Shown in pieces: positions 1 to 11,440 of a stretch of 64,000 bases of DNA (its first letter is position 1; each line of letters starts with the position of its first letter). The translations under genes were made by a program, and so were the position numbers. The DNA comes from Pyrus communis (taxonomy: Eukaryota > Streptophyta > Magnoliopsida > Rosales > Rosaceae), in contig NC_084819.1 in the NCBI RefSeq assembly GCF_963583255.1, positions 7,210,001-7,274,000 of the forward strand. The letters are read 5' to 3'. The notes under the pieces were generated by a model that was not told the DNA's origin, made no database searches, and saw only the letters and a program-made list of their open reading frames with translations.

Positions 1-380
1 AAATTAGGCTACATCCACTGTGCTGCTATCAATATATTGATTTCAAGGCTAAATAGCGCTCGACAAATACATTCATTCGATTCTCTCCAATTCGCCGACC
101 CCCATAATGGACGTCTCTTAGCTATTGTCTGCACGTTGTTGAATGGTCTAAGTAGCACTTGAGTGGTTATGTTCATGAAGACTTATGCCATAAAGCTGTC
201 AGAGCGCCCACGTATTATGCGCGGTCAGTAGTAGTCCTTCTTTCATCTCAGTTGGCATGAGCACTCGATCACCCCTTTACGAACTCCTTGGGCCTTAGGC
301 TTTTCTGGCCTTTCCTTGAGCTTATGTCCTTGAGCAGGGCTAAATGGGTCCAGCGCTACATAAGTTTTATACAAAATTTA
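1..380. other. Unassigned sequence at the left edge
   Basis: No coding frame, RNA gene or repeat structure could be recognised in this stretch. It has more mixed composition than the AT-rich DNA to its right and could be the interior of an element that starts outside the window, but no conserved motif supports a family. The last nine bases (372-380, caaaattta) are the left target-site duplication of the neighbouring MULE. Confidence 0.3.
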
Positions 381-1500
381 AGGGTAAATTACACAAAACT
401 ACCTTAACTATTAAACCAGTCATAGTTTCATACCTCATCTTTAAAAAATGTCAATGTCATACCTCATCTATGAATTTATTACAATTTCATATCTTCCGTC
501 AGTTGTCTGTCAATTCCTTCGTTAAATGCTAACGTGGTTTGAGGGGGGACCCACTTTCTATTAAAAATTTGATTTAATATTAAAAAAATTAATTAAATAC
601 TAACAAATAAAAATAATAAAAAAAACCAAAAAAAAACAAAACCCACACCCAGATCCCCTCCCCCCCTAAAACTTCTGATCACCTTCCTACCTTCTCTCCA
701 TCGTGTCCCACCCAACCCTCTCCTCCGATCCTACACCCAAATCTTCAAGTTGGTCTGCACCCATGGATTTCTTCAAGTCGGTCTTCTCAAATGACCCCCT
801 TCCTTCCGACAATCTGCACCTGGACACCCAAAATGACGACGTAGACCCGAACCCGAACTAGGAACTGAAGCGCAGTCTGCATCCGAATTACAGCATCATG
901 GCTTGGAACTTCAGAGGTTTGATTTGCGACGAAGTCTGAGTCTATCATCCAAAACTACCGTCGTGATCTCAAGGAGTTCAGGTCCAGGTTAAACAAGGAG
1001 ACGGCAATGATCTAGGAGGTGGCTTCGCGCGCCGTCAAGGATCTTCCTGGTTCACTCAAGGTCGGCGCATCGGTGGCTCAGGATAAGAGATTAAGTAGCA
1101 GTGGGGTGGTGAAGATGGAGGAAGAGAGGTAGCAGTGGGGTGGTGAATATGGAGGAAGAGAGGCAGCGGTGGAGTGGTGAAGGAAGGTTTTTTTGGGGGG
1201 GACGGGTCGATGGGGAAGATCTAGGTGTGGGTTTTGTTTTTTTTGGTTTTTTGGTTTTTTTTTTTTAATTTAAAATGTTTAATATTTAATTAAAATTTTT
1301 AAATATTAAATTAATTTTTTAATAGAAAGTGGGTCCCACCTCAAGCCACGTCAGCATTTAACGGAAGAATTGACAGACAACTGACGGAAGATATGAAATT
1401 GTAATAAATTTGTAGATAAGGTATGATATTGACATTTTTTAAAAATGGGGTATGAAACTGTGACTGATCTAATAGTTGAAGCAATTTTGTTTAATTTACT
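381..1500 (+). mobile_element. Non-autonomous Mutator-like element (Pack-MULE) with 9-bp TSD
   Basis: The element is bounded by a perfect 9-bp direct repeat, caaaattta, at 372-380 and 1501-1509. Its ends are long inverted repeats of roughly 270 bp, about 381-655 and 1215-1500. The left end starts agggtaaattacacaaaa; the reverse complement of the right end starts agtaaattaaacaaaa. Long TIRs plus a 9-bp TSD are the signature of plant Mutator-like elements. The unique centre, about 700-1090, is GC-richer than the arms and carries a gene fragment listed separately. There is no transposase, so mobility would depend on a MULE elsewhere. Bases 1091-1185 hold about 2.5 imperfect copies of a short repeat (ggtagcagtggggtggtgaa). 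Confidence 0.88.
763..1090 (+). pseudogene. Captured 5' fragment of a BSD-domain protein gene
   Basis: An ATG at 763 opens MDFFKSVFSNDPLPSDN, which runs into a stop after 32 codons. Further on, at about 901-922, W-N-F-R-G-L-I can be read. After a small deletion and frame change at about 923-926 comes TKSESIIQNYRRDLKEF, then N-K-E-T-A-M-I, a stop, and EVASRAVKDLPGSLKVGASV. This order (MDFFKSVF start, W-F-G-G-L-I, T-K-S-E-S-x-I, Y-R-R-D-L-x-E-F) matches my memory of the N-terminus of plant BSD-domain proteins, upstream of the BSD domain itself. The piece lies between MULE inverted repeats and has two stops and a frameshift, so it is a non-coding captured fragment. The assignment rests on remembered family sequence, not a search. 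Confidence 0.68.
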
Positions 1501-1509
1501 CAAAATTTA

Positions 1510-2364
1510 ACTGTTGTAAAGATTTATAAGTTCCTTTTACGTAAAATCTAACCGTTGATTTGCAGGACTACTCAATAATAATTATTTTGAAAGGAGATAA
1601 AGTAATTAAGAAGCTGGTGATGGTTCCTGAAAAATCCCGCAGCCGAAAGCCTGAAAACCGTGTACTAATTAGTACTCACTTTCACATTGCACATACTCTC
1701 TGAAGAATTCTTGATACATTAATTTTTGTTGGTCCACCTGATGTGATGAGTTTTCGAGTGTAAACGAATGAGTAGTAACAAATGCTAATTAGTGTGTCTT
1801 TGGAATTTTGAATCATTCAAGGCAATTAGAAACCTAGCTAGGTTAGGTAGATATCAATTCATCCGTTCGCATATCATACGCATTTCCAAAACAAGGAAAA
1901 CATTGATTAGAATTTAGAGAGTTTCCAACTTTCAATTATGAATATGTCATGGCAAATCATTCACATGAACTAGCAAGTTTTTATTGATGTATTATGTTTG
2001 ATTAGCACATCATTTTTATCCTCTGACGTGCTCATGTTTATTCATGTTCGTTGTTTTCGTATGATTTATTGAATTTAATAGCAAAAAGTAGTGTATAAAA
2101 AGTTAAAATGAATGTCTAAATTTGATATATGTTTTGTTGTCAAGTATTCAATAAATTATGATATAATCAAAGTTTCATTTCACTATGTAGATTCTTGTTC
2201 GAATGACTAGCATCTAGTTAATTGACGAGAATAAAAAATGGATAACAAACAAGATCATGTTAAATCAAAAAAAGGAACTTTGATGATTGACCATTTGAAA
2301 CAAGAAGTTTCGTGACAAATTTTTCTTTTTTTTTTTTTTTTTTTTTGACACGAAACGTCACTGT
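1510..2364. other. AT-rich intergenic DNA
   Basis: No gene, tRNA or clear repeat structure was recognised. A poly-T run at about 2326-2346 lies just before the neighbouring inverted-repeat element. Confidence 0.4.
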
Positions 2365-2681
2365 GGTATCGTTTGGTATGCAGACGGGACGGGACGGAAC
2401 ACAATGGGACGGGATGGGACGGGACAGGACGGAACGGAACGGAGCGGGAGCAAAGATGCCCTCGGATGGAAACAAGGAGGAAGAAGAAGGAGACGGAGAG
2501 GTTATAATTTTGTGTTCCACAGATGTGGAACGAGTCGTTCCAGGGGGTTGAGGTGGAACGAAAATTCACCCAAAACTCGTCCCGTGGAACAGCTCGTTCC
2601 ACCCGTTTTAAGAGCACCAAACGTGGGACGGAACGCCTTGTCCCACTCTGTTCCGTCCCGTCCCACGTACCAAACGGTACC
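2365..2681. mobile_element. MITE-like element with ggtaccgtttggta-type TIRs
   Basis: The left end ggtatcgtttggtatgc and right end cgtaccaaacggtacc are inverted repeats of each other. Both subterminal regions are built of gggac/ggaac pentamers (about 2385-2440) or their complement (about 2635-2670), so the 317-bp unit could fold into a hairpin. The flanking bases tgt occur on both sides, compatible with a 3-bp target duplication, but three bases are weak evidence. The open frames across it are a by-product of the pentameric repeats, not genes. The superfamily is unresolved. Confidence 0.6.
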
Positions 2682-3534
2682 TGTAATAACGTATGGTAAA
2701 TCCTTGTTTGTCAAACATGCTCATGCATGCATGCTAACTGTAGATACTTATACTACGGCATGTATAGTATCCTTCCTCGTTGATGTTTAATTGTTTATAG
2801 TTGGGTTCTTATTAATTACATGCATTTGCATTCCCACGAAATTGAGAGTTACTCTGTGTCGGGTCGAGATAAGGAGAAGATAGACAGGCGTGAGGCATGG
2901 GGAATTGGGAATTGGAGGGCATCAAGTGATTGATCCAGTACTCAATCAATCAAAGTTATTTATGACCATGTATTTTGTAAGTTGGTCGCATTTAGTGCTA
3001 TCTTAAATTCCCTCCTCTTCTCCCAGCTACCCGCATTTATTGGGCCTTTGTTCTGGTTTCTCTTTCGTCATCTCTAACCGAAGAATTTTATTGTAGTTTT
3101 GTATTGTAAAAAATTATTTTTAAATAAACAAATATTAGACCATTCTTATATATTATTTCTCAATGGGCTAAATATAACATTTTTAATAATTTATTAGTTT
3201 TTAGTTTATATTTTAAATTTATTGGTTAGTTCAATTAAACTACTTTTAGATGTTTTCAAATCTAGCTTTGAATTTGAATAAATTATTGCAACTAAAGAGT
3301 TAGGTTCAAAGAAACGTGCTAAGATGAGGGCTATGTTTGGCCAATCTGATATCCTTTTAGACAAATAATAATCTAATATGCTCCATAAAATTGAAGCACA
3401 GTCATTTATTAGAGATGAATTTTTAAACAAATGGGATCATTTTTTTTGCTTTTGTATCTTTATCCCTTATCATTTGAGGGCGTTAAAACCTTACCGCCAA
3501 TGTGTAGTAGTCATATATAGATGAAAGAAAGAAT

Positions 3535-3575
<41 letters not shown>

Positions 3576-4679
3576 GGTGTGTGCATGTGAAGTTAATAAA
3601 TGAGACAGCGTAGGGGCTGAGGAGTCATTGCCAAGTGGAGGAGATGGGAGTGGTCCATGCAGTCGTGCTCCATTTCTGCCTTAAAACTTTGCCGCTGACT
3701 CGTGTCATCCGTTCCCTATCAAGCATCACGCGCAGCTAACCCCCTACTCTCTCCCTCATAAACTCAATTATGTTTACTTATCGGGAATTGGATTAAATCC
3801 AAATTTTAGTGTTCAGAGTTTAGAAATCAAAAAATTTATGATATACTAATTGAATTATACTGTTCTCATTAACTTATTATTCTGACCTACTTTACACAAT
3901 CTAAAGACTTTAATTTATTTTTCACACAAATGAAACACCAAATTTTTTTATCACTAAACTCTAGATACTAATGTCTGAAGTAAATCCAATTCCTACTTAT
4001 CATGAATGATAATACAAGAGATGTTTATCGTTTAGACATGATTATGTACCATAAGCGGTAAATTGCCTTCATAAAGAGAGTATTTTCTTTTCCTTACTAT
4101 GTGTCGAGCTATATTATGTAAAATGATCGTTTATTTCAAATTGAACTTTCCGATCAAAATATATAAAAATGTACTTGGTTGACATGTTCCTTTAAAATTG
4201 GACTAGATTAATTTGTACAATTAGTTTTGAACTGTTTAGGTTGAGGAATGCAACTACATACATTCTCCTTTATACCTTCTCTTTTTACCTTTTTTTTTTC
4301 ACTTCTTATCTCGCAAGGTACTCTCTTAAATAGGAAAAGAAATTTCCTCATTTTAAGTCACTTTGAAGATAATTCATGAAAAAAAAAATTAAAAAAATCA
4401 ACCATGATGAATAAAAATAACTTAGTTACCTAATTGTTAATAAATGTTTTGATACCTAATTGTTACTAAATGTTTTGACACAAAATTATCTAATTATTAT
4501 AAATTAAACACACAGGGACATGTATGTTGTTTAATACTGAAATGATCACACTATTAATCAAATCTCTAAAACTAATTTATTTGGTGTTCATTTTTAGGAA
4601 AGATGATTACTAGAAGTATGCGAAACAAAAACGAATGGTTTCTTGAATAAAGGCAGGATATATTTTCATTAAGAGCCAT
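2682..4679. other. AT-rich intergenic DNA with a GA microsatellite
   Basis: No gene is supported. The stretch is strongly AT-rich except for about 3590-3760. The only distinct feature is the (GA)n run listed separately. Confidence 0.4.
3539..3573. repeat. (GA)n microsatellite
   Basis: About 17 uninterrupted GA dinucleotides. Such runs are common in plant 5' regions, but no gene start was found next to this one. Confidence 0.95.
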
Positions 4680-4834
4680 AAAAATGCTGGACAATATAAG
4701 TGAAGGAAGCTTCCTCCTCAATGAGATCACAAACAATAGTAGCAAGTTCATATACCCAAGTACAATCACCTCTGGAATGGAAACCAAAACGAGCAAGTCA
4801 ATGTGCGATAGAATTGGCTTGGCGGTGGCTGTGG
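4680..4834 (-). pseudogene. LINE RNase H remnant, C-terminal piece
   Basis: Reading the minus strand and joining it across the Gypsy insertion at 4835-11376 gives H-S-H-R-Q-A-N-S-I-A-H, a stop, L-A-R-F-G. This is the familiar end of the plant LINE/RVT_3 RNase H domain (x-R-x-x-N-x-x-A-H-x-L-A). It continues with C-T-W-V-Y-E-L and ends near 4680. The piece is the distal part of the same pseudogene seen at 11382-11440 and 13245-14045. Stop codons rule out function. Confidence 0.75.
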
Positions 4835-7572
4835 TGACACATCCCGATCCGGATTGTCCACTAGGACTTCGAATCAAGTTGTGTTGGCCGACACCTGGAA
4901 GGTGACGAAGCCATAAAGTATAGTGATGTGGAATAAGTGAACAAATTTAAACCTAAAAGTGCCTAAATACGAGAGCATAAGTAAATGAACACATTTCACA
5001 CGTGACGTCAGAGCATAAGTAAAGTACAGCAGAGTGGATTGAAAATCATACCATCGAAGGTAATCTCCAATACCAAGATTTGCCACGAATCCTCATCGAT
5101 ACGAAAACTCTGCTACTAGAACTTGGAGGGATAAAAAAAAACAAGAGTGAATGTGCCTGAAAATAACACTTTAATAAAGACCTTCTAAACATTATAATCC
5201 CTCGCTGTAATACCTATATAGTTTCCAGGAAATCATACTACGTATAAGTATGAAATCAAATGTAAATCAACAGTAAATCCAAGAATATTCCAAATCACTA
5301 CATATCAGCAGCAATATATAAAAAAAATCAGGTGCTCATCAATCTATGATAACACACGAGTCGGAGTTGCCTAACTCAACCTGTACGACTCATAAATCAA
5401 TCTATGATAACACATAAGTCGGAGTTGTCGAATGCAACATGTACGACTCATAGGCAACCTGTACGACAGTGTCGGAGTTGCCTAGTATTGCAACATGTAC
5501 GACAATGTCGGAGTTGCCTAGTATTGCGACCTGTACGACAGTGTCAGAGTTGCCTATTATTGCAACATGTACGACAGTGTCGAAGTAGTCTATTATTGCA
5601 ACCTGTACGACAGTGTCAGAGTTGTCTATTATTGCAACCTGTACAACAGTGTCGGAGTTGCCTGTTATTGCAACCTGTACGACAGTGTTGGAGTTGCATA
5701 AAACATAAATATAGTCAAGCCATAACTCAATCATTTCAAACAACACCATAAACTCACCTGAACTTACCTACGCGTCCCACATTCACCTTAGCACTTCCAA
5801 GCATTCACAACAATTATATGCAGGTAATATACATATGGATATGTCATGATGCAATCTAAAACTCAACCATATCATAGTATTTTAAAATATATATTAACAT
5901 GGCATAAAATGCATAAATCAATTTAAAAGCATTTGTGGAACTATCAATCATATATATACTATAAAAAGGAAAAGACCCACTCACCTGAGGTCCGTGCCAC
6001 GACTCCTTAGCATGAATATCAAGACGTCACAAACGATCATCACCTAGAACAAATATTCAATCACGTCTCAGAACTCTTATCAATAAAACATGTCACTTAC
6101 ATAAAACACATCCCAAGGAAGTTCTAGAATGATTTGAGACCCATTGACCAAAAGTCAACCGTCGATCAAAGGTCAATGGTAAGGTCCATAACCCTACGTA
6201 ACTCAATCAGAAAGATCCGTACATCGGATTTCCGATCCGTAACTTCCAAAGATCCACATTATGCTTCTAGAACAACATCCTAAAGTTGCGGAACGATCCA
6301 ACGGTCGGATCTCCGCCACTTGCTAAAATTAAGTGGCGGCGGATGTTTTATTTTACGAACTTACAAATCTGATTCGGAAAGATCCATACGTCGGATTCCC
6401 GATCCATAAGTTCCTATGGTCCTCAAATATTACATACTATAAGGTACTAAGGTTTGGTGACGATCCAACGGTCGGTTCGTCAATCAATGCAAAGACCCCG
6501 TGACGGCCAACTAGGTGGTCAACTACGAAACTACATTAAAACATTGTAATTTCACTAAATGGATGTCAAATATAGAATTGGAGAATCCAAATTAGCCAAA
6601 GATGTTTCGGCCCACGCACCGCCGCACGCGATGGTTGGCCGCCACTGTTCGTCGGAAAAATTCCACTATTTCTAAAAATTCTCAAATTTCACAGAAATAA
6701 AGATCTCAAAGAGAGAAACAACTTTCATACCGGCCACGAAGTTTAAAAGTGGACGGAAGATGGTCAATTTTGCCCACAAAACCGACGGGTGCCTAAAGCT
6801 TCCTGGCGTCGATTCGTCGACTACGGTGGTCCAAGGGGGTCAAGGTTGGTCGGGATTTTCTCCTGGGATGATGGGCTACAAAGCCCAAGTGGTGGCATCA
6901 GCCATCGTTTTGTCGATTCACCGAAAAAATGAAAAGAGTGGCCGAAGCACTGTTGGATTTTCGTCAACTTTCGTGGCCTCAAACCGCCACATACCGTAGT
7001 TAATCAAGGTGGTTCTTGGGTGGGTTTTGTAGAGGGGAATGAGAGCTTCAAGATAGTGGTGGTGGCGTCGAAAAACTCCACCAGAGTTGGCTGGAATCGG
7101 CCTTGGAAAATGGGAAGTCGAACTGGGTTGTGTGGTGTGCACGGGTTGAAAGAGAAAGGGATGGGGTTCTTCTCTCCTTCCTGATTCGCCGATCCCTTTC
7201 TTTAATTTCTGATTGGTCTTCCTTCTAACATATCTAATTGGTCACTTAAACAAAATAGTTGATTGGTCCCCTTATTCTTGCTTAAAATCTGATTGGTTTT
7301 TTTCCCACAAAGTGGGAGTTCAATTTATTTATAGCTAAACTTTAAATAACCAATTTCAAACATCTGTAACTATACCGCTATAATCCAGACTCGCAAACGG
7401 CTTTCACCTATGCGTTCGTGACAATGATTACTACACAAATACTCCAAAAAAATGACTCATACATCTCTCCAAGCAATGGCCAACAGAAGTCAAAATCCTT
7501 GCCTCTAGGGCATTTTCGTCAATTCACGCTCTTAAAATTTATAAAACGTTCAATTAGGGATGAGTTGTCACA
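4835..7572 (-). repeat. 3' LTR of the Gypsy element
   Basis: The plus strand begins tgacacatcccgatcc and ends gagttgtcaca, the same ends (reversed) as the other Gypsy LTRs here. At about 2.74 kb it is longer than the three solo LTRs (1.95-2.34 kb), partly because of a 36-bp tandem array at 5455-5697. Bases 6611-7572 recur at 10412-11376 with scattered differences. Those differences between two LTRs of one insertion could be used to date it. Confidence 0.82.
5419..5697. repeat. 36-bp minisatellite inside the Gypsy LTR
   Basis: About 6.8 copies of a 36-bp unit (core acgacagtgtcggagttgcc) start at 5455, 5491, 5527, 5563, 5599, 5635 and 5671. A diverged precursor copy lies at about 5419-5454. 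Because 36 is a multiple of three and the unit lacks stops in some frames, both strands show open frames of about 115 codons. They follow from the repeat and are not evidence of a gene. Related single or double motifs (gtcggaaccacct, gtacgacag) occur in the solo LTRs at about 35280-35380 and 45365-45600. Confidence 0.9.
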
Positions 7573-10411
7573 ATCTACCCACCTTAAAAAATTTCATCCC
7601 TGAAATTTAAAATCACTTGCTATGCATTAAAATACTTAAGATAGAAAGAAGATGATAAAGAAGAAATCAAGTTGGAGGCCTGCATAAAAGAGAATGCCAT
7701 TGTGTCACAATCGGAGTGCAGTGATTCCGCTTTCATGCCTCCAAACTCAAATTTTCCTTCTCCTTCAGTATAATACTATAATACAATACTTTTATAAAGT
7801 AGAAAGTCAAAATAGGTATATAATAAAATACGCCAAACTACGTGTATATTAGTGTAAGATTTAAAATAATTGCACTAAAATCCAAACTAAACATAAAAAA
7901 ATTCACCGACGCACTCGTTGCGTTACATACTCCGAAGATAAGCATGTAAAATCTTTGGGTCGAGCCCAAATAATGAATAATTAATTAAATAAGTAAATAC
8001 AAATGCTAACATTAAATGACTTACTTGTCTACTTGCTTAACGAACCCAACGAGTAAGTTATTGATATTACAGTCTGCAGCCCTCGATACCCATTGTTGTC
8101 TCGATAAGGAATTAACAAATTTCCGAGGGTGCAATATTTTGCTCACGCCACTACCCTCACGGGTAACATCAACAATAATCATAATTTCTATATCGTAACC
8201 TCGATCATTCAAATACCTGTTTGCAATACTCATTTGTTAAACATGTTCCATGTGTAAAATCTCTATACGAACGCTCAAACAATACCATAGCCAAACCAGA
8301 AATGTAACCGCAGTTACACATAACTCTAACCAAGGTAAGTGCCTACCATGACTGGCTAAATTGTAAAATATTCAAAAGCAATATATCCTTCAATATCCGG
8401 ATAGTTCATTCAGACTAACCATTAGTCTGAGGATTAAATGTGATACGTGACAAAGCTTAATGCATACGACCTTCAAGAAGGCTTCTCAAGACTTAGAAAT
8501 GAAACATGTGTCACGGTGAGATATAGTAGCGACATACACACCATATAACCCAACAATGCAGTTCATAACACCATAGTGAGCAAGTTCATATTGAATTTTC
8601 CCTCGTGTTTCGCAAAACTACAGCAATAAAAACAATCAAGAATTTGAAAGTCAAACAAGTCCAACAAATCTAGAATACAAGGAAATTGAATTTAATGTAT
8701 GACATCTCACTACAACGGTAACTTCTGAAACATTCAATCACCAACGGTTAAGATTCATTTAGTAGAGTATTTGTTGAGTGATTGAGAATTTAATGTTCAC
8801 AACTAACTGTCAACGTCCTAGCAACTCCTCTAAACGATTTGCTTGTTTCAAAAAAATAATACCGAGTGTAGTAGGGTAGACATGGACCCCAAAATTGACT
8901 AGAATACCTTTCAACACAAAGAGATGAATATGGAATCCCCATTAGAATAGACGCTAGTCTAAACGCCCGAGAAATCTGATAATCTCATGAATGAGAACTT
9001 TTACCAAGTGGTAAAAAATGTAGTCCCTCTGGACCAATGAAAAGAAAATGGGTTATCTTGTCAAATTGATTTATAGACATCGAAACATTATCATCATCTC
9101 CACATGTACAAGATATACCGAAAGTGTATGATGATATTTCCCAACTACCTTCATATACAAAAAGTGATTATGACTATTCAAACCATTTCTTGATATCTCG
9201 CAAGTAACATCAAAACAATACCTGTGAACTCCAACTGAGGCGGGATAGGACAGGCCGAAAGTGTTCAAGTATACATATGTCTTTTGCTGCATTAAATAGT
9301 AATTACATTTGCACAATCGGGATAATACACGATAGTGCAATCGTAGGAGTTGATTTAGTTCTTCCATCATCACTATCAGAAATTTTGGCTTAACTCAAAT
9401 GAAGATGTTTGAGAAATCTAAGGTTGGTAAAGGTTCTAGACACGTTCTCACCGAGAAGTGTCATCCGATATTTTAAATGAATATAATAACACTTGACTCC
9501 AATCATGAATATGATGGTTCATTTCGAACGGTTTTAACCGTTGGAAAGTATAAGCGATTCTCCATCATGCTGACTCAACACAGCTGAAACATCCAGAGAA
9601 CACGTCATCATGGGTTTCCAAATGATCAATATCATAGAAAGGTGTAAAGAAAAGGTAAGGTGAGACAACAGTTCATTTGTCTAAGACTTTATTCATAACT
9701 AACATCCCAAACCAAACTAATTTTCCTTGGTCGACAAGACCAAAGTTTGTCTCGAATTTCACAACACTTTGTGAGAATTTCAACTTTCTTTCGCTACTAC
9801 CTTTTTGGAGAAAAGAAAAGAATGTCATTTACGAAATCACATCTCCCAGGAGAAGTACCAAATTACACAAAGGAAATATTTGAGAAATTTGATGTGAAGT
9901 GGACTGTTGATAATTGGAGAATTTAATCTCATTACTAGAATAGGTGAGATAGTCGTCTACAAGAATATTATGAATTCGTCAACTACACAAGGAAACTCGA
10001 TTTACAAAGGTTGATCGATTAGACCATCAATTCAAAGTAAAGGATAACGGTTTTTAATCGTCATCCGAAGAAGTTGTTAAAATCTAGGTACGATCTTGAA
10101 GCTCAGTCTTTCATCGTCGCAGATAAGTTTGAGATTTCCAAGATAAGTGTTTAATAACTAAGTTCTTTCAATGAAGTAGGACTTGTTTGAAAAGTCATAA
10201 GGAAAACTGATATAGGAGTTGTTCAATAAGAAACATGGAGAATAAATGTGGTGTTAACGAGGTGGATCAATAATGTATTCTACTTCTTACATTTGGTAGC
10301 ATCCCAAGTAAAATTTTGAGAAATGACACCAAAGGTATACATCCTCAAAACGTACTATACTACTAACCAACTTTCCGACATGAACTAAAAAGGTCCTTGC
10401 AACTTTCTCGA
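7573..10411 (-). pseudogene. Degenerate Gypsy pol (RNase H and integrase)
   Basis: Minus-strand fragments in the usual chromovirus order can be read. RNase H (about 9410-9590) includes a segment resembling the conserved region ending F-T-D-H-K-S-L-K-Y-L. Next, at about 9270-9350, S-Y-D-C-T-I-V-Y-Y-P-D-C-A-N-V matches the usual Y-D-C-x-I-x-Y-H-P-G-K-A-N-V. Integrase (about 8390-8560) includes F-N-P-Q-T-N-G, a stop, S-E, matching the H-P-Q-T-D-G-Q-S-E signature. Stops and frame changes are frequent. The segment from about 9600 to 10411 may be RT but no motif was secure. Confidence 0.68.
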
Positions 10412-11376
10412 CCCACGCGCCACCGCATGCGGTGGTTTGCCGCCACAGTTCGTCGGAAAAATCCCAATATTTCTAAAAATTCTCAAATTTCACAGAAATG
10501 AAGATCTCAAAGAAAGGAACAACTTTCATACCGGCCACAAAGCCAAAAGTGGACGGAAGATGGTCAATTTTGCCCACAAAGCCGGCGGGTGCCTAAAGCT
10601 TCCCGGCGTCGATTCGTCGTCTACGGTAGTCCAACGGGGTCAAGGTTGGTTGAGATTTTCTTCTGGGATGATGGGCTACAAAGCCCAAGTGGTGGCATCA
10701 ACCATCGCTTTGCCGATTTGTTGAAAAATTGAAAAGAGTGGCCGAAGCACTGGTGGATTTTTGTCAACTTTCGAGGCCTCAAACCGCCACATACCGTGGT
10801 TAATCAAGGTGGTTCTTCAGTGGGTTTTGTAGAGGGGAATGAGAGCTTCAAGATGGTGGTGGTGGTGGCGTCGAAAAACTCCACCGGAATGGGCCATAAT
10901 CGGCCTTGGAAAATGGGAGGTCGAACTGGGTTGTGTGGTGTGGACAGATTGAAAAGGAAGGGGATGAGGTTTTCTCTCTCCTTCATGATTGGCTGATCCC
11001 TCTCTCTAATCTTTGATTGGTCATCCTTCTAACATATCTAATTGGTCACTTAAATAAAATAGCTGATTGGTCCCCTTATTCTTGCTTAAAATCTGATTGG
11101 TTTCTTTCCCACAAAGTGGGAGTTCAATTTATTTATAGCTAAACTTTAAATAACCAATTTCAAACGTCTGTAACTATACCGTTATAATCTGAACTCGCAA
11201 ACGGCTTTTGCCTATACGTTCATGGCAATGATTACTATGCAAATACTCCAAAAGAATGACTCGTACATCTCGCTAAACAATGGCCAACGGAAGTCAAAAT
11301 CCTTGCCTTTAGGGCATTTTTGTCCATTCACACTTTTAAAATTTATAAAACGTAAAATTAGGGATGGGTTGTCACA
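10412..11376 (-). repeat. Truncated 5' LTR of the Gypsy element
   Basis: This is a near-copy of 6611-7572, including the segments starting ccgccacagttcgtcgg, gatggtcaattttgccc and gatgatgggctac and the terminal gggttgtcaca. The remaining 1.8 kb of the LTR is missing, so a deletion joined this LTR to pol sequence at about 10411. Confidence 0.85.
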
Positions 11377-11381
11377 TGTGG

Positions 11382-11440
11382 GTAGCAGTAGCTTTAGCGA
11401 CCAATGACAGCAGGAACTTCACATCTACAATAATAGGTCC
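11382..11440 (-). pseudogene. LINE RNase H remnant, middle sliver between two insertions
   Basis: Only about 59 bases of the host LINE remain between the Gypsy and hAT elements. The minus strand reads I-V-D-V-K-F-L-L-S-L-V-A-K-A-T-A-T-H. With both transposons removed this joins in frame with S-P-M-G-P-I on one side and S-H-R-Q-A-N on the other. Confidence 0.75.

Larger units (their letters stand above)
4835..11376 (-). mobile_element. Ty3/Gypsy (Tekay/Del chromovirus-like) element, internally deleted
   Basis: A perfect 5-bp duplication tgtgg flanks it (4830-4834 and 11377-11381). In element orientation (minus) it starts TGTGACAACCCATCCC, typical of Tekay/Del LTRs. The 3' LTR is 4835-7572. 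A purine-rich tract (minus strand AAGGTGGGTAGAT) immediately precedes it, as expected for a polypurine tract. The 5' LTR is represented only by 10412-11376, which closely matches 6611-7572. The rest of that LTR, the primer-binding site, gag, protease and most or all of RT are missing. Degenerate RNase H and integrase remain in 7573-10411. Confidence 0.85.

Noticed and set aside
2255..2790. Several overlapping frames with Arg/Gly/Asp/Thr or Pro/Val/Ser repeats
   Set aside because: They come from pentameric gggac/ggaac repeats within an inverted-repeat element.
5455..5697. Possible CRISPR-like array (regular 36-bp repeats)
   Set aside because: There are no unique spacers between repeats, the sequence is a plant LTR, and no cas genes exist nearby.
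5402..5751. Overlapping open frames of about 115 codons on both strands
   Set aside because: They are produced by a 36-bp tandem repeat inside an LTR; the predicted peptides are simple repeats with no domain.
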